From Tessaracoccus flavescens (GTDB lineage: Bacteria > Actinomycetota > Actinomycetes > Propionibacteriales > Propionibacteriaceae): a stretch of 46,963 nt of DNA. Below the pieces are notes generated by a model, which did no database searches, was not told where the DNA came from, and saw only the letters and a list, made by a program, of their open reading frames with translations. Made by a program: the position numbers and the translations under genes. Shown one piece after another: positions 22,439 through 32,600 of this stretch. The stretch lies in contig NZ_CP019608.1 in assembly GCF_001998865.1 (NCBI RefSeq), forward strand, positions 1 to 46,963, in the 5' to 3' direction. Each line of letters starts with the position of its first letter. The stretch's first letter is position 1.

Positions 22439-24450
22439 GGAAGGTCCTTCTCACCACATTGGCTGTGCTGGTTCTCCTTAGCTGTTTCATCCCTTCGGCC
22501 ATGGCAGCCCGCTCCCGTCCTCCCTGCGAAGACGGGAGCCTGTCAGTCGTGACATGCCCTCCGGATGGGACGGAGCAGTCGGCAACACCCAAGCCCTCAG
22601 CGTCCACGCCGCCTTCCGCCGGTCCGAGCGCGTCTGCATCCACCGCCCCAACTCCGAATCAGAGTTCCACGGGACAGGACAACCCGACCGAGTGGGGAAC
22701 AGCGGCCGCGGGGTCCGCGTCGGAGTTGTCGAAGCTCGTTGCGGATCGGTACGGCCGGGCGACGATCGGGCGGGACGCCTCACCGGTGCTGACCGCATAT
22801 GGGGTGTCGTTCGCGATCGGCCTGATCATCTTCGCGATTGTGCTGATCCTCACCTTCGCTCGAGCAGCCCGTGGTCATGCCTCACCAGCTGAACGGACCC
22901 ACTTCAGGGAGTCGCTTCCTCGCATCCTTTTCTACGTACCCCTGATGTTGGGTGCCCCGGCCCTGATCTCGTGGGTAGCTGGCTTCACTCACTCGCTGGG
23001 TGAGGCGATCGCGGCGCAAAGCGCCGTAGATTTCGGCAAGTTCATGGCTGGGGCGGCGGACGAGTTCGGATCGATCGACGTCCTCGATCTCCTCGGCCGC
23101 GCATTCCTCGCGATCATTTTGCTGGTGGTCTACCTCGTGGGACTGCTGGTCTGGATCGTTGAAGACTTGGTTGCCCAGTACGCGCTGTGGATCCTCACGG
23201 TGTTGTTCCCGATCGCCGCGGCAATGTCGCTGTGGCGGCCGAACCACAGGATGCTTACACGGATCATCGGGGTGGTCATCGGGTGTGCCCTGGTTCCTAC
23301 GGTGACGCGGTTCGGCTACTGGGTGATGACCCTGCTGGTCGACACCTCCTTGTCGAATGGCATGGGGATCATGGAGATGCTCCAGGCGATCGTGGTGGTG
23401 ATGCTCTCGACCTCGATGCCGATCCTGTTCTCCTACGTGATGCCCGCGATCCTGCCCCAGGGGGCGGCGGCCTCGGACGGTGGTGCCGGCAATTGGAATG
23501 CCCACATGAACAACGCCGGAGGGCAAGTCTCCGATGGGGTGGGGAACCTCACCAAGCAGTTCAAGGGCAGCAGTGAGGCGAGTAACGGGCTGGCCGATCG
23601 CGTTGGGACCGAGGCAGCCAGTGAGAGCGCGTCGGCGTCTGCCGGTGCCGGAGCGACAGCAAGCGGCGGTGCGGCAGCTGGCGGCGCAGCAGCCGGAGGT
23701 GCGGCAGCTGGTGGCGCAGCAGGAGGGGCGGCAGCTGGAGGTGCTGCAAGTGGAGCGGCGGCGGCTGGTGGACCGTGGGCCGTGGCTGCCATGGCGGCCG
23801 CGAAGGCCGCAAAGGGCCTGTGGGATGGCACCACGGGAGCGGTCAGGGAGTCGGCGCTGCGTAGCAACACCGCTTCGGGAGGCGGCTACGCCACGGACCC
23901 GGACACGTCCTCGCCGGCACGTAGGGGCGGAGCGCCACAACCGGGCCGGCGTTCGGCCGGCGGTACAGATCCGGCCAGTTCCGGTGATGCGGCGGGGGCC
24001 GTCTCTGTCGGAGGGGAAGAGTCCTCTCCATCGGGCGAGGCTGGCCCGTCCGGTGGAGAGTCTTCGGGCGTCACTATGTCGGCCGCCCCGGGCGACGCGA
24101 CCAACGATGAGGCTTCGGCCTTCGAGAACGCCGGCGTCACGCTGGCGACACCGCCACAGGAGACAGAGCCAGAGGCCGACTCGACGGTCACGCTGAATCA
24201 CGTGCCGGAGGACTCGGCGAGTGAGCCACAGGTGAACCCAACCGAACCACCCGAGCCGCTCTCGACGCGGCGTGGGTGGCCCGCGCCAAATGGAGACACA
24301 TCGAGCCGGGTCAATACGCCGCCGCCAGCACCAAACGGTGTGTCAGGGGTTGAAGTGCCTCGCACCACGGGGAAGACACAGTCTGCTCCTGAACCTCGGC
24401 CCAAGCGGCCCGGCCCGCCGCCTCCACCTCGACCCAACGGGAGCCTGTGA
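22435..24450 (+). CDS. VirB6/TrbL-like polytopic membrane protein
   Basis: 671 residues from ATG 22435. Signal peptide (VLLSCFIPSAMA), Ser/Pro linker, then five or six transmembrane segments between about 125 and 350 (GLIIFAIVLILTFARA, AIILLVVYLVGLLVWIVEDL, LVPTVTRFGYWVMTLLV, MPILFSYVMPAI). The last 300 residues are disordered, with a run of AAGG units near 430 and Pro-rich tail ending PGPPPPPRP. VirB6/TrbL proteins form the inner-membrane pore. The end overlaps the SCO6880 gene (TGATG). Confidence 0.75.
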   Translation: MRKVLLTTLAVLVLLSCFIPSAMAARSRPPCEDGSLSVVTCPPDGTEQSATPKPSASTPPSAGPSASASTAPTPNQSSTGQDNPTEWGTAAAGSASELSKLVADRYGRATIGRDASPVLTAYGVSFAIGLIIFAIVLILTFARAARGHASPAERTHFRESLPRILFYVPLMLGAPALISWVAGFTHSLGEAIAAQSAVDFGKFMAGAADEFGSIDVLDLLGRAFLAIILLVVYLVGLLVWIVEDLVAQYALWILTVLFPIAAAMSLWRPNHRMLTRIIGVVIGCALVPTVTRFGYWVMTLLVDTSLSNGMGIMEMLQAIVVVMLSTSMPILFSYVMPAILPQGAAASDGGAGNWNAHMNNAGGQVSDGVGNLTKQFKGSSEASNGLADRVGTEAASESASASAGAGATASGGAAAGGAAAGGAAAGGAAGGAAAGGAASGAAAAGGPWAVAAMAAAKAAKGLWDGTTGAVRESALRSNTASGGGYATDPDTSSPARRGGAPQPGRRSAGGTDPASSGDAAGAVSVGGEESSPSGEAGPSGGESSGVTMSAAPGDATNDEASAFENAGVTLATPPQETEPEADSTVTLNHVPEDSASEPQVNPTEPPEPLSTRRGWPAPNGDTSSRVNTPPPAPNGVSGVEVPRTTGKTQSAPEPRPKRPGPPPPPRPNGSL

Positions 24451-25895
24451 TGCAGACCTACCACCTCGGCGGTGTAACCCCCGTCCCGTGGCTGAGCCGC
24501 GGCAAGGTCGTCGGCCTGGTCCTGCTTGCCACGGTAGGCCTGGTCGTCATGGTGCTGCTGGTCACGTACAAGAACCTGGTTCTGGTCGCAGTGCTTTTCG
24601 TGCTGATAGCCGCCTTCGTTGTGCTGGCACGGCACCGCACGAGCGATGGCGGGTTCTGGCTCCTGCACGCCGGCGAAGGACTGCGCCACGCGATCGGCAA
24701 GCGGGCACGTTGGGACGACTTCGACCCCGAGCTCGAGGACCAGCCATTCATGCTGATGGAGCCGCTCCGCGTGATCGGAGTCCCATCGGGCGAGGATGGG
24801 ACCGAGCTCGCGGTGCTGGAGTACCCCCGAGCGATGGTGTGCGTGCTTGAGGTGTCCGGCGCAGCTCACGGCGTCAAAGAACCCGCTGAGGTTCGCCGCA
24901 ACGAGGAGTCGACGATCTCCTTGCATCGGACCCTCTCGGAGCCGAAGCTATGCCTGGAGCAGCTGGACTGGCTCACGCTGGTGCGGCCCGAGTCACCGGC
25001 CGCGCTGGCGGAACCATTTGTGGGTGACCTGGTGGAGGGACTCCCTGGCCCTGTGCAGGAGGCTATGGAGGCGCTGCCTGATGGATTGGCGGCCCGCACG
25101 GAGAGGGTCCGCTCTTACGCGATCGCACGGTTCGACGTCGACGCGTTGTTCTCCCGAGTAGCGCAACCACCGTTCACGGAGTCGTCGGGTGCGGAGGCCG
25201 CTTACGACGCGCTGAGCCAGGTCGCGCGGCTGCTGGCTGGGAAGGGCATCCGTGTTATCCGTGGGTTGGGGCCGGCGGAGGTGAGCGCGCTGATGCGCGC
25301 TGTGGTGTCGCCTGATGAGGATCCCGATGACATCACCGGGTGCGAAGGCGGGTTCTGGTCTGCGGTTCCCAGCTGGAAACGTGACGGCGGGACCATCGTG
25401 ACGGCCAAGGGTTGGCACCACGCCACCGCGACGTTCGCTCTAGATGATTGGCCGCTGACCCCGGTACGGGGCCGGTGGCTCGAACCGATCGTCTTCGGTG
25501 CAGACATGGGCGCCCGCACGATCATGACCCAGGTCCGGCTGATCCCGCGGTATAGGGCCCGCGACTTCGCGAAGGGTCAGTTGACCACCGCAGCGTCACG
25601 TCGGTACCAGAAGGACAAGTCGGGCGAGATTGACGCTGGGGAGGCGTGGTCAAAGGAGGCGACCGCACAACAGGTCGCGCGCGACGTCGTGCTTGATGGG
25701 CACGTCGGGATCATGCCGGCGGTGCGTGTGCTGTGTTCCACACGGACGCCACGTGCCTTGGCCACCGCGATGGAGACAGTCGAGAACGTCGCCACGGACA
25801 AACTCAACGCGGAATCGCTCTCGACCGATGCGACCCGGCCCGGGGTGGGCCTTCTGCACTGCCTACCGCTAGGCCTGGAGGTGCCACGACGATGA
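24450..25895 (+). CDS. SCO6880-family type IV secretion protein
   Basis: 481 residues from ATG 24450; a GTG at 24447 is also in frame. Two adjacent transmembrane helices near the N-terminus (VVGLVLLATVGLVVMVLLV, LVLVAVLFVLIAAFVVLA), followed by a large cytoplasmic region with WLLHAGEGLRHA and GFWSAVPSWKRDG. The order in actinobacteria is SCO6880 protein followed by an ATPase, where the pair corresponds to a PrgI-like membrane piece plus VirB4. No P-loop is seen here. ATGA overlap with the ATPase gene. Confidence 0.8.
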   Translation: MQTYHLGGVTPVPWLSRGKVVGLVLLATVGLVVMVLLVTYKNLVLVAVLFVLIAAFVVLARHRTSDGGFWLLHAGEGLRHAIGKRARWDDFDPELEDQPFMLMEPLRVIGVPSGEDGTELAVLEYPRAMVCVLEVSGAAHGVKEPAEVRRNEESTISLHRTLSEPKLCLEQLDWLTLVRPESPAALAEPFVGDLVEGLPGPVQEAMEALPDGLAARTERVRSYAIARFDVDALFSRVAQPPFTESSGAEAAYDALSQVARLLAGKGIRVIRGLGPAEVSALMRAVVSPDEDPDDITGCEGGFWSAVPSWKRDGGTIVTAKGWHHATATFALDDWPLTPVRGRWLEPIVFGADMGARTIMTQVRLIPRYRARDFAKGQLTTAASRRYQKDKSGEIDAGEAWSKEATAQQVARDVVLDGHVGIMPAVRVLCSTRTPRALATAMETVENVATDKLNAESLSTDATRPGVGLLHCLPLGLEVPRR

Positions 25896-27358
25896 CAACA
25901 GCAGCACGCACAGCCGGTGAGCGCATGACCACGGAGACGAAGCCTCGGCGGAAGTCCGCGGCCAAGGCCGCTGGCGGCCGCATGGGCAAGTGGTGGCGGC
26001 GCTCCTGGTACAAGGTGGGGCGCGGCCGGCTGCTCCGGTCGGTGGTCAGGTTGGCCCGCTGGCACGAGACGGCCCAGCGGGGGACGTTCGCGTCGACGAG
26101 GCAAACGCCAGCCCTGACGCCCATCCTCACCGACACCCACCCCATTCCTGCTGGACCCCCGCTTGGCGTCGACCTGCTCACGAACCAGGCGGTCCTCGAG
26201 AACTGCCGCGGCCTCTACCAGGGCGGGTTTGTGACCAGCCCAAACGAAGCAATCGTTGGTGGCATCGGCACCGCAAAATCCACCTACGCGAAGATCAACC
26301 TCTTGCGCTCAATCGTGGTCGGCGGCCGCGGCGTCGTCTTCGATCGCAAACGCCAGCAGCAATCAGATGAAGACGGCACCGTCATTGGCGGCGAGTACGC
26401 GAAGCTGACCGCCGCGGTGGGCGGGATGCGGATCCGCTGCCATCAAGATCCGCAATTTGGAACCAGGATCAATGTGCTCGACCCGGCTATCTCGGCCCTT
26501 ACCGCGGCCGGGGAGAGTTCGACTCTGGGTCAGGATCGGCTCCTGATCATGGTCGCGGAGGCAGCGCTCGAAGAGAAGCTGGACGTGTACCAGCGCTCGG
26601 CGCTGTTGGAGGCTCACAAGGCAGCTGCGCGGCTGGCGGCGGCCGCCGGCCGGGTTCCGGTGCTGGCTGACGTGATCGAGCAGCTCCAACACCCAGCGGG
26701 AGGGGAGATCGTCGGAGTCACGCAGGACCGGACACGTGAGTGGGGGTTGCCGCTGGTGCTGGCGCTGAAGCGCTACGTCGACGGCGGCGATCTGTCGGGC
26801 CTGATCGACGGCGAGACCTCCGGGCCCGGTGGTGAGCCGGTCACGTTCGACTCACCGCTGCTGGTGTTCGACACCTCCGCGCTGGAGTACGGCAGCACTG
26901 CACTGGGGGTAATGATGGCGGTCACCACGGCATTCCTGATGTCGGTGTGGATCAACGTGCCTGGCCCGAAGACGGTTGTCGTCGAGGAGGCCTACTCAGC
27001 TGACGGTGTGGGAGTGATCCCATCGATGTTCCGTGACCTGTCGAAACGAACCCGCGGCGTGGGCGCGTCCATGCTGTCGGTGTTCCACCACGTCTCCGAC
27101 GTCGCCGCCGGCTCGCCGATGGCCTCACTGATTACCGAGTCCGAAGTGGTGTGTGTCTTCCGCCAGGACAAGGGTGCCGACGCAGACGCAGTGATGGATC
27201 TCCTCTCGCTCGATGCCTCCCTGCGAGATCTGATCATGACGCTTCCCCGTGGCGTGCACATCCGCAAGCGCGGCGCAAAGCTTCCCGTCTCGGTCGTGGA
27301 GACGTACCGAACCTCACTTGAAAAGCACGTCACGTTCACCGACGACGCGCTGCTGTAA
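25892..27358 (+). CDS. VirB4-like secretion ATPase
   Basis: 488 residues from ATG 25892. Basic N-terminus, then VGGIGTAKSTYAK near 120 (Walker A; Ala before Lys is unusual but the Gly-x-x-Gly-x-x-Lys-Ser spacing is kept), HCQDP-type strand region, and TVVVEEAYS near 362 (Walker B with the adjacent Glu of VirB4/TrbE). It should power assembly and substrate transfer at the inner face of the channel. 11 bp separate it from the coupling protein, which has AAAGGAGA as ribosome site. Confidence 0.82.
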   Translation: MTTAARTAGERMTTETKPRRKSAAKAAGGRMGKWWRRSWYKVGRGRLLRSVVRLARWHETAQRGTFASTRQTPALTPILTDTHPIPAGPPLGVDLLTNQAVLENCRGLYQGGFVTSPNEAIVGGIGTAKSTYAKINLLRSIVVGGRGVVFDRKRQQQSDEDGTVIGGEYAKLTAAVGGMRIRCHQDPQFGTRINVLDPAISALTAAGESSTLGQDRLLIMVAEAALEEKLDVYQRSALLEAHKAAARLAAAAGRVPVLADVIEQLQHPAGGEIVGVTQDRTREWGLPLVLALKRYVDGGDLSGLIDGETSGPGGEPVTFDSPLLVFDTSALEYGSTALGVMMAVTTAFLMSVWINVPGPKTVVVEEAYSADGVGVIPSMFRDLSKRTRGVGASMLSVFHHVSDVAAGSPMASLITESEVVCVFRQDKGADADAVMDLLSLDASLRDLIMTLPRGVHIRKRGAKLPVSVVETYRTSLEKHVTFTDDALL

Positions 27359-27369
27359 AGGAGATCGCC

Positions 27370-29097
27370 ATGAACCTTCCATTCGGACTGAGCCTGACCA
27401 CTGCGGTCCTGATCCTGCTCGGCGTGCTCGTCCTGGCCGCGCTGCTGGCGTGGGTGGGTGGCTCGATTGCCGGCGGCCGCGTCGACGTCGACGACCTGGC
27501 CCAGCAGCGCGCCTCCTCGTCGCGATGGGCCACCTACAAGACGGTCAAAGCCGACCTGGGCGAGCCGAAGCAGCCGGACCCGCGCCGGCTGCGGCTCTGT
27601 GAGCTCGAGGGCAAACCGTTGTACAACCCTCCGCTTCGCTCCAAACTCGTCATGGCACCTTCGGGTGCTGGGAAGTCGCCCCGAGTGGTGATCCCCGACG
27701 TGCTGCGTCACGACGGCCCAGCTCTGGTGACCTCGATCAAGAGCGACGTGGTCACCTTGACCCGCGCCGCCCGGGAGAAGCGGGGCCGGGTCTACGTGTT
27801 CGCCCCAGCTGGTGGCGCGGAAGGAAGCGTGAAGTGGTCGCCGCTGGCGCACGTCATCAGCTGGGCTGATGCGCTCGACGCGGCACGCACCATCCAGGAG
27901 TGCAGCAAGGTCGACAGCGTCCCCAACGCCGACCGTGAATTCTGGGATGCCCAGGCCCGCTACCTGCTCTCCCCGCTGATGTACCTCGCGGCCCGCCAGG
28001 GCCGCACCATGGGCGACATCGCATCCCTGGTCGTGGGAGGCGAGGAGAGCGAACGCCTCGTGACCAACCTCCTCAACGAGTACGACGAGGATGGCCCGAA
28101 GTTCCATTGGGCCCGATTCGTCATGCTGGAACACAAGACGAAATCCTCTGTCCTGATCACCGCCGCAACGGTCCTGGAGGCCTGGACCCATCCCCGTGTT
28201 GCGGGCACCGTCAACGTCCGGGCCAACGACCCGGGGGTGCTCGACCTCGACGAGCTGCTCACCGGTGAGCACACGCTCTACCTCGTCTCCCCGGCCAGTG
28301 AGCAATCGCAGTTTACCCCGATCTACGAGGCCCTGGTCAACGCGCTCACCCAGCGCGTTGAGCAGGCCTACCACCGCGTCGGCCTGCCCCTGGATCCCCC
28401 GCTGCTCCTGGCGCTTGACGAGGCCGCCAACATCGCGCCCTTGCGCAAGCTCGACTATCTCGCCTCGGCCGGCGCCGGTCAAGGGATGCTCGTGCTGTCG
28501 GTGTGGCAGGACGAAGGCCAGCAGGAACACATCTACGGAGCGGCTAAGGCCCGCACCATCCGCTCCAATCACTTCACCACCGTCTACCTCCCCGGGATCA
28601 ACGATCACACGACGCTGAAGAACCTCTCCGAGCAGATCGGCCGTGACTCGCTGCTGCAGCGCTCCACCTCCACCTCGGAGCGAGGAACCTCAGTCACCGA
28701 CGGCTACCACGAACTCGACATCGCCCCCGTGCACATGCTGCGTCAGCTGCCGAAGAACCAGGCCATCATCATCTCCGGCCCCTTCCCGCCCATCCGGGGA
28801 GTCATCCCCGCCTGGTACGAAGACAAGAAACTCCGGGCACTGGTCCCAGACGAGGTCGCCGCAAGCTTCGACGCGTTCTACAAGCCCACGAAGAAGAAGG
28901 CGAAGGCCACGGGCCCCGCCCGTGAGCCGATCGGGGATCGTCTGTTCGGGCAACCCATCAAGGAACCGGCCACGGAAACCCCTCTGCAAGAGTCCTCCAG
29001 GCTGTCGAGGGATCCGCTGACCGGCCGTCCCGGCGTCGACGAGGAGTCGGTGCAGGGCTGGTTCGCGGACGACTTCCGCCGTAGGGCCCAGCCATGA
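27370..29097 (+). CDS. Type IV coupling protein (VirD4/TraG family)
   Basis: 575 residues. One N-terminal transmembrane helix (about 9-32), MAPSGAGKSP (about 95-104, Walker A), DVVTLTRAAREKRGRVYVF, and PLLLALDEAANIA (about 346, Walker B), then SVWQDEGQQEHIYG and a final FPPIRGVIPAWYEDK, all typical of TraG/TraD-type coupling proteins. It brings the relaxase-DNA complex to the channel. The last 90 residues are polar and may bind the relaxosome. The stop overlaps the next gene by 4 bp. Confidence 0.9.
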   Translation: MNLPFGLSLTTAVLILLGVLVLAALLAWVGGSIAGGRVDVDDLAQQRASSSRWATYKTVKADLGEPKQPDPRRLRLCELEGKPLYNPPLRSKLVMAPSGAGKSPRVVIPDVLRHDGPALVTSIKSDVVTLTRAAREKRGRVYVFAPAGGAEGSVKWSPLAHVISWADALDAARTIQECSKVDSVPNADREFWDAQARYLLSPLMYLAARQGRTMGDIASLVVGGEESERLVTNLLNEYDEDGPKFHWARFVMLEHKTKSSVLITAATVLEAWTHPRVAGTVNVRANDPGVLDLDELLTGEHTLYLVSPASEQSQFTPIYEALVNALTQRVEQAYHRVGLPLDPPLLLALDEAANIAPLRKLDYLASAGAGQGMLVLSVWQDEGQQEHIYGAAKARTIRSNHFTTVYLPGINDHTTLKNLSEQIGRDSLLQRSTSTSERGTSVTDGYHELDIAPVHMLRQLPKNQAIIISGPFPPIRGVIPAWYEDKKLRALVPDEVAASFDAFYKPTKKKAKATGPAREPIGDRLFGQPIKEPATETPLQESSRLSRDPLTGRPGVDEESVQGWFADDFRRRAQP

Positions 29098-29603
29098 CCG
29101 ACGGCGATCGGGAACAAACAGAGGCAGATACACGCATCGCTCAAGGAGACTTCGACGCGATGTCGGAAATCCTTCCACCTCCGCCACCACCGCCCACAGA
29201 ACCACCGCCAGAAGGACCGCCGCCGAGTGACGATGACGACCAGCTACTTGAGCTGGTGGTTTCGATCGCTGCGACCATCGAGGGCCTCAGCGAGCGGCTC
29301 GACGAGGTCGAGCGGCGGCCGCGGATGCAGTGGCCCAAACCGTCGCGTGACCTCGACCAATGGGTCAACGGGTGGCTCGTCCCCACGTTCCGGCTACAGA
29401 CCATCCTTGAGGGTTGGCCGGGTGAACCGGCAATCGTCTCCGAGTTGGCCGCCCTCTACAGCGGCTACTGCGAGATGACCGGGCCGAAGGCGACCGGCTG
29501 GGACGCGCTCAGCTGGCACCAGTACCGGGCCTTCACAGTAGAACGCATCATCACATTCAAACACCGGCACCACAGCCCGGGCACAACCTCGTGGGGATCC
29601 TGA
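29094..29603 (+). CDS. DUF4913-like protein
   Basis: 169 residues: an acidic start, a poly-Pro stretch (35-47), a short coiled coil (ATIEGLSERLDEVERR), then WVNGWLVPTFRLQTILEGWPG and an acidic-aromatic region. The end pattern resembles DUF4913, common behind coupling proteins in actinobacterial plasmids. Function unknown. ATGA overlap makes it the last gene of the transfer operon. Confidence 0.55.
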   Translation: MTDGDREQTEADTRIAQGDFDAMSEILPPPPPPPTEPPPEGPPPSDDDDQLLELVVSIAATIEGLSERLDEVERRPRMQWPKPSRDLDQWVNGWLVPTFRLQTILEGWPGEPAIVSELAALYSGYCEMTGPKATGWDALSWHQYRAFTVERIITFKHRHHSPGTTSWGS

Positions 29604-29622
29604 CGCCGAATGGGCAGTCGGC

Positions 29623-32600
29623 ATGACGCAAGGAAGCAGAATTTGCGCTACGACGTGTTGTAGTGGGAGTATTTGGCAACTTGTCAAGCAATGGCGCTTG
29701 GCTGCGGTCCTTCTAGGGGTTGTTGTGCGGGTTTGGCGTTGCGCTTTGTGGGGTGCGGTTTCGTCGGCTTTGGTTGTGGGGATGGGTGCGTTTGGTCCGG
29801 CGTGGGCTGACCCGACTCCGGAGCCGGAGGCTGTGGTGTCGCGGCCTGATTGGACTTCTGCTGCGGTGACGGCGAAGGCACAGGGTGTCCGGGTGGAGGT
29901 TTTGTCGGAGCGTTCGGAGACCACGCGGGTGTGGATCCATCCCGATGGTGTGGTCGAGGAGGAAGCCGCGCTTGGTGAGGTCCGCTTCCCAGACGAGACG
30001 GCGGCTGACGGATGGCGCGATATCGACACCACGCTGGAAGCGCGCAGTGACGGGACGATCCAGCCGAAGGCTGTGCCAGTCGATGTGGAGCTGGGCACTG
30101 GTGCTGATGAGCTGGTGGTCTTCGACAAGGGCGGCGACAGCGAGGTCGGCTTCTCGCTCGAAGGTGTGACACTGGCGACACCGGTGCTGGATGGCCCGAC
30201 CGCAACGTATCCGGATGTGTTGCCGGGGGTGGATGCGTCGGTGGAGGTCCGCTCTGGCGGGTTCGAGGTGTTGTGGGTGGTCAAGACCCCCGACGCCGCG
30301 GACTTGTTGTCCGAGACGTATGGCAATGATGTTGGCGAGGTGGTGCTCCCTGCGAAGCTGCGCTCGAAGGTAGCGCCGGCTGCTACCGCTGAGGGCGGGG
30401 TTGAGTTCAAGCAGTTGGGTGAGGCTGCGGGCGAGTTTGCAGCACCGACGATGTGGGATTCCTCGGCGGAAGTGCCGGGTGCGCATGGCGCGGAGACTGA
30501 TGTCGCATTCGACCTCGCGCCAGCAGTGCAGGGCCGCTCTGCTCGGGTTGCAGCTGCGGAGTCGTCGCGTGAGCTTGGGGTGGTCGCGTCGCAGGAGTGG
30601 TTGACAGCTGAGGATCGGGTGTTCCCGGTGGTGATCGACCCGACGTATCAGAGTGTTTCGGGTGTTCCGTCGTTTGATACGTGGGTGCAAAACGGCGTCA
30701 CCGTTGACAAGTCGGCAGCTGCAGATCTGCGGATCGGTAACGACGGCACCGGCATGGTTGCACGGTCGTTTATGAACTTCGACGCGTCGCTGTTCAAGGG
30801 GCGCGCTGTGCGCCGGGCGAATCTGTCACTGTTCGGGTCGTACTCGTCGACGTGTTCGCAGACAGAATTCGCCGCCTACGATGCTGGCCTGGCGACAACG
30901 TCGTCGCGGTGGACGGCTCAGCCGACGTTGGGTGCGAAGCGGGCGACGTCGACGTCGACGGTGGGTCAGTCGGCGTCGTGTCCGGCGGCTCGGATCAGTA
31001 TCGACATGACCGCGCAGGCGCAAGGCTGGTCGACGACCACTGCTTCTCAGGTCGGGATGATGCTGGGTGCAACGAACGTCACCAATGCGTATGGCTGGAA
31101 GATTTTCCACTCGTCTGAGGGACAGAACAAGCCGGCGATCACGGTCTGGTACAACCGGACACCGGATATGCCGGTAGCGCCGACGGTTGCCGGTGTTGTG
31201 TCGGCGACCACAAGCAGCGGGGTGAAGAAGTTCATTGGTGTGGCGAAGCCGACGATCAGCGTTCCGGTCAAGGATGCCGATGTTGACACCGTGACCGCGG
31301 TGATCTCCCGCTTCACGTCGGCCACCTCGCTGACGCCGGCTGCGGAGTTGTGTCGCGGGACGGCGGCCTCGGGTGGGACGGTGAAGTGCACGAGCGTGCC
31401 GGATCTGCCGGCGAACTCGAGTGTGTGGATTCGCGCCACCGCCGGTGACGGGATGGGCTGGTCAAACTACGGTCCCGCCGTCGAGGTCCGCTACGGAGCA
31501 GCCAAGCCGCATGCGCCGATCATTTCCTGCCCCACCGGGAACGGCTCCTGGGGCACCACCGTCAAGGCGAAGGAAACCTGCACCATCACCGCGAAGCAGG
31601 GAACCGCGACCGCCTCGTCGCCAACGTCTGTCACCTACCGGGTCAATGGTGGGGCCTGGCAGACGAAGTCCTTCACACAGATCACGGCCGACACGACCGT
31701 CGCCTCCCTCGCGATCGGCGGAACGGAAGGTGTTCATAGCATCGACGCATATGTGAAGTCGCCTGTAGGTAATGCCTCTGCCACCACGAGCTACGCCTTC
31801 GGGTACGGGAAACCTGCGCTGCTGTCACCCAGCGCGACGCTGACCACGCATGGGGCTGTGGCGGTGAAGGCCAAGGGGGCTCCGACCTCTGCTGGCGCTC
31901 TGCAGTGGCGGGTGAAGGGCTCCGGCGAGACCTGGCGCGACATCACCGGCACCACCGGAACCGTCGGTGCCAGCGGCGAGATCGCCACAAGCTTTGATAT
32001 GAAGGCTGCGCTGGAGGCCGCCTCGATCTCGTCACGGGTTTCTGTGGTGATCGAGGTTCGGGGGAAGTTCACCTTCGGCACCACGGCACCGCTGTACACG
32101 AATGTTCGTGAGATCGTGCGGGTCCCGCACGCGTTCGGGGCAGGGTTCCCGACCACCGAGGTCGCCACCGGCGAGGTGGCGTTGTGGACCGGTGAGCTGC
32201 AAGTCACCGAGACTGATGCCGAGCTGACCACCCCGGGTGGGGGTCTGTCGATCTCGCGTACACATTCGACGTGGGCTGTGCCCGCTGAGGGGCCGCAGAG
32301 CATCTACGGTCCCGGCTGGACCGCCTCCCTCGACGGCGGACCCACAGGGGTCTCGGAGATGGAACTGGTAGACAACACAGCGGTTGACGGCACCCTCGTG
32401 TTGGCGTCGGCCGAAGGGGATGTGTTGCCGTTCGCCCCGGCCAACGCGACAGCGCGGACCACGACCACGGTCCCGGCAGGCACCTACCTGCCGATCGGCC
32501 CCGACTCCGAGGCCTCCGAGCTCACCCTGACAGTGTCAACCGCCGCAGGGAAAATCTCGGCTACTGCGACGGATAAGGACGGGATTTCGACCCTGTTCAC

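Noticed and set aside
23640..23780. Tandem GGTGCGGCAGCTGG-like units that might be a repeat array or CRISPR
   Set aside because: In-frame Ala/Gly codon repeats of the VirB6-like tail; no spacers.
26992..28608. Long open frame of 538 codons on the minus strand
   Set aside because: Shadow of the VirB4-like and coupling-protein genes; its translation has no motif while the plus strand has P-loops and Walker B boxes.
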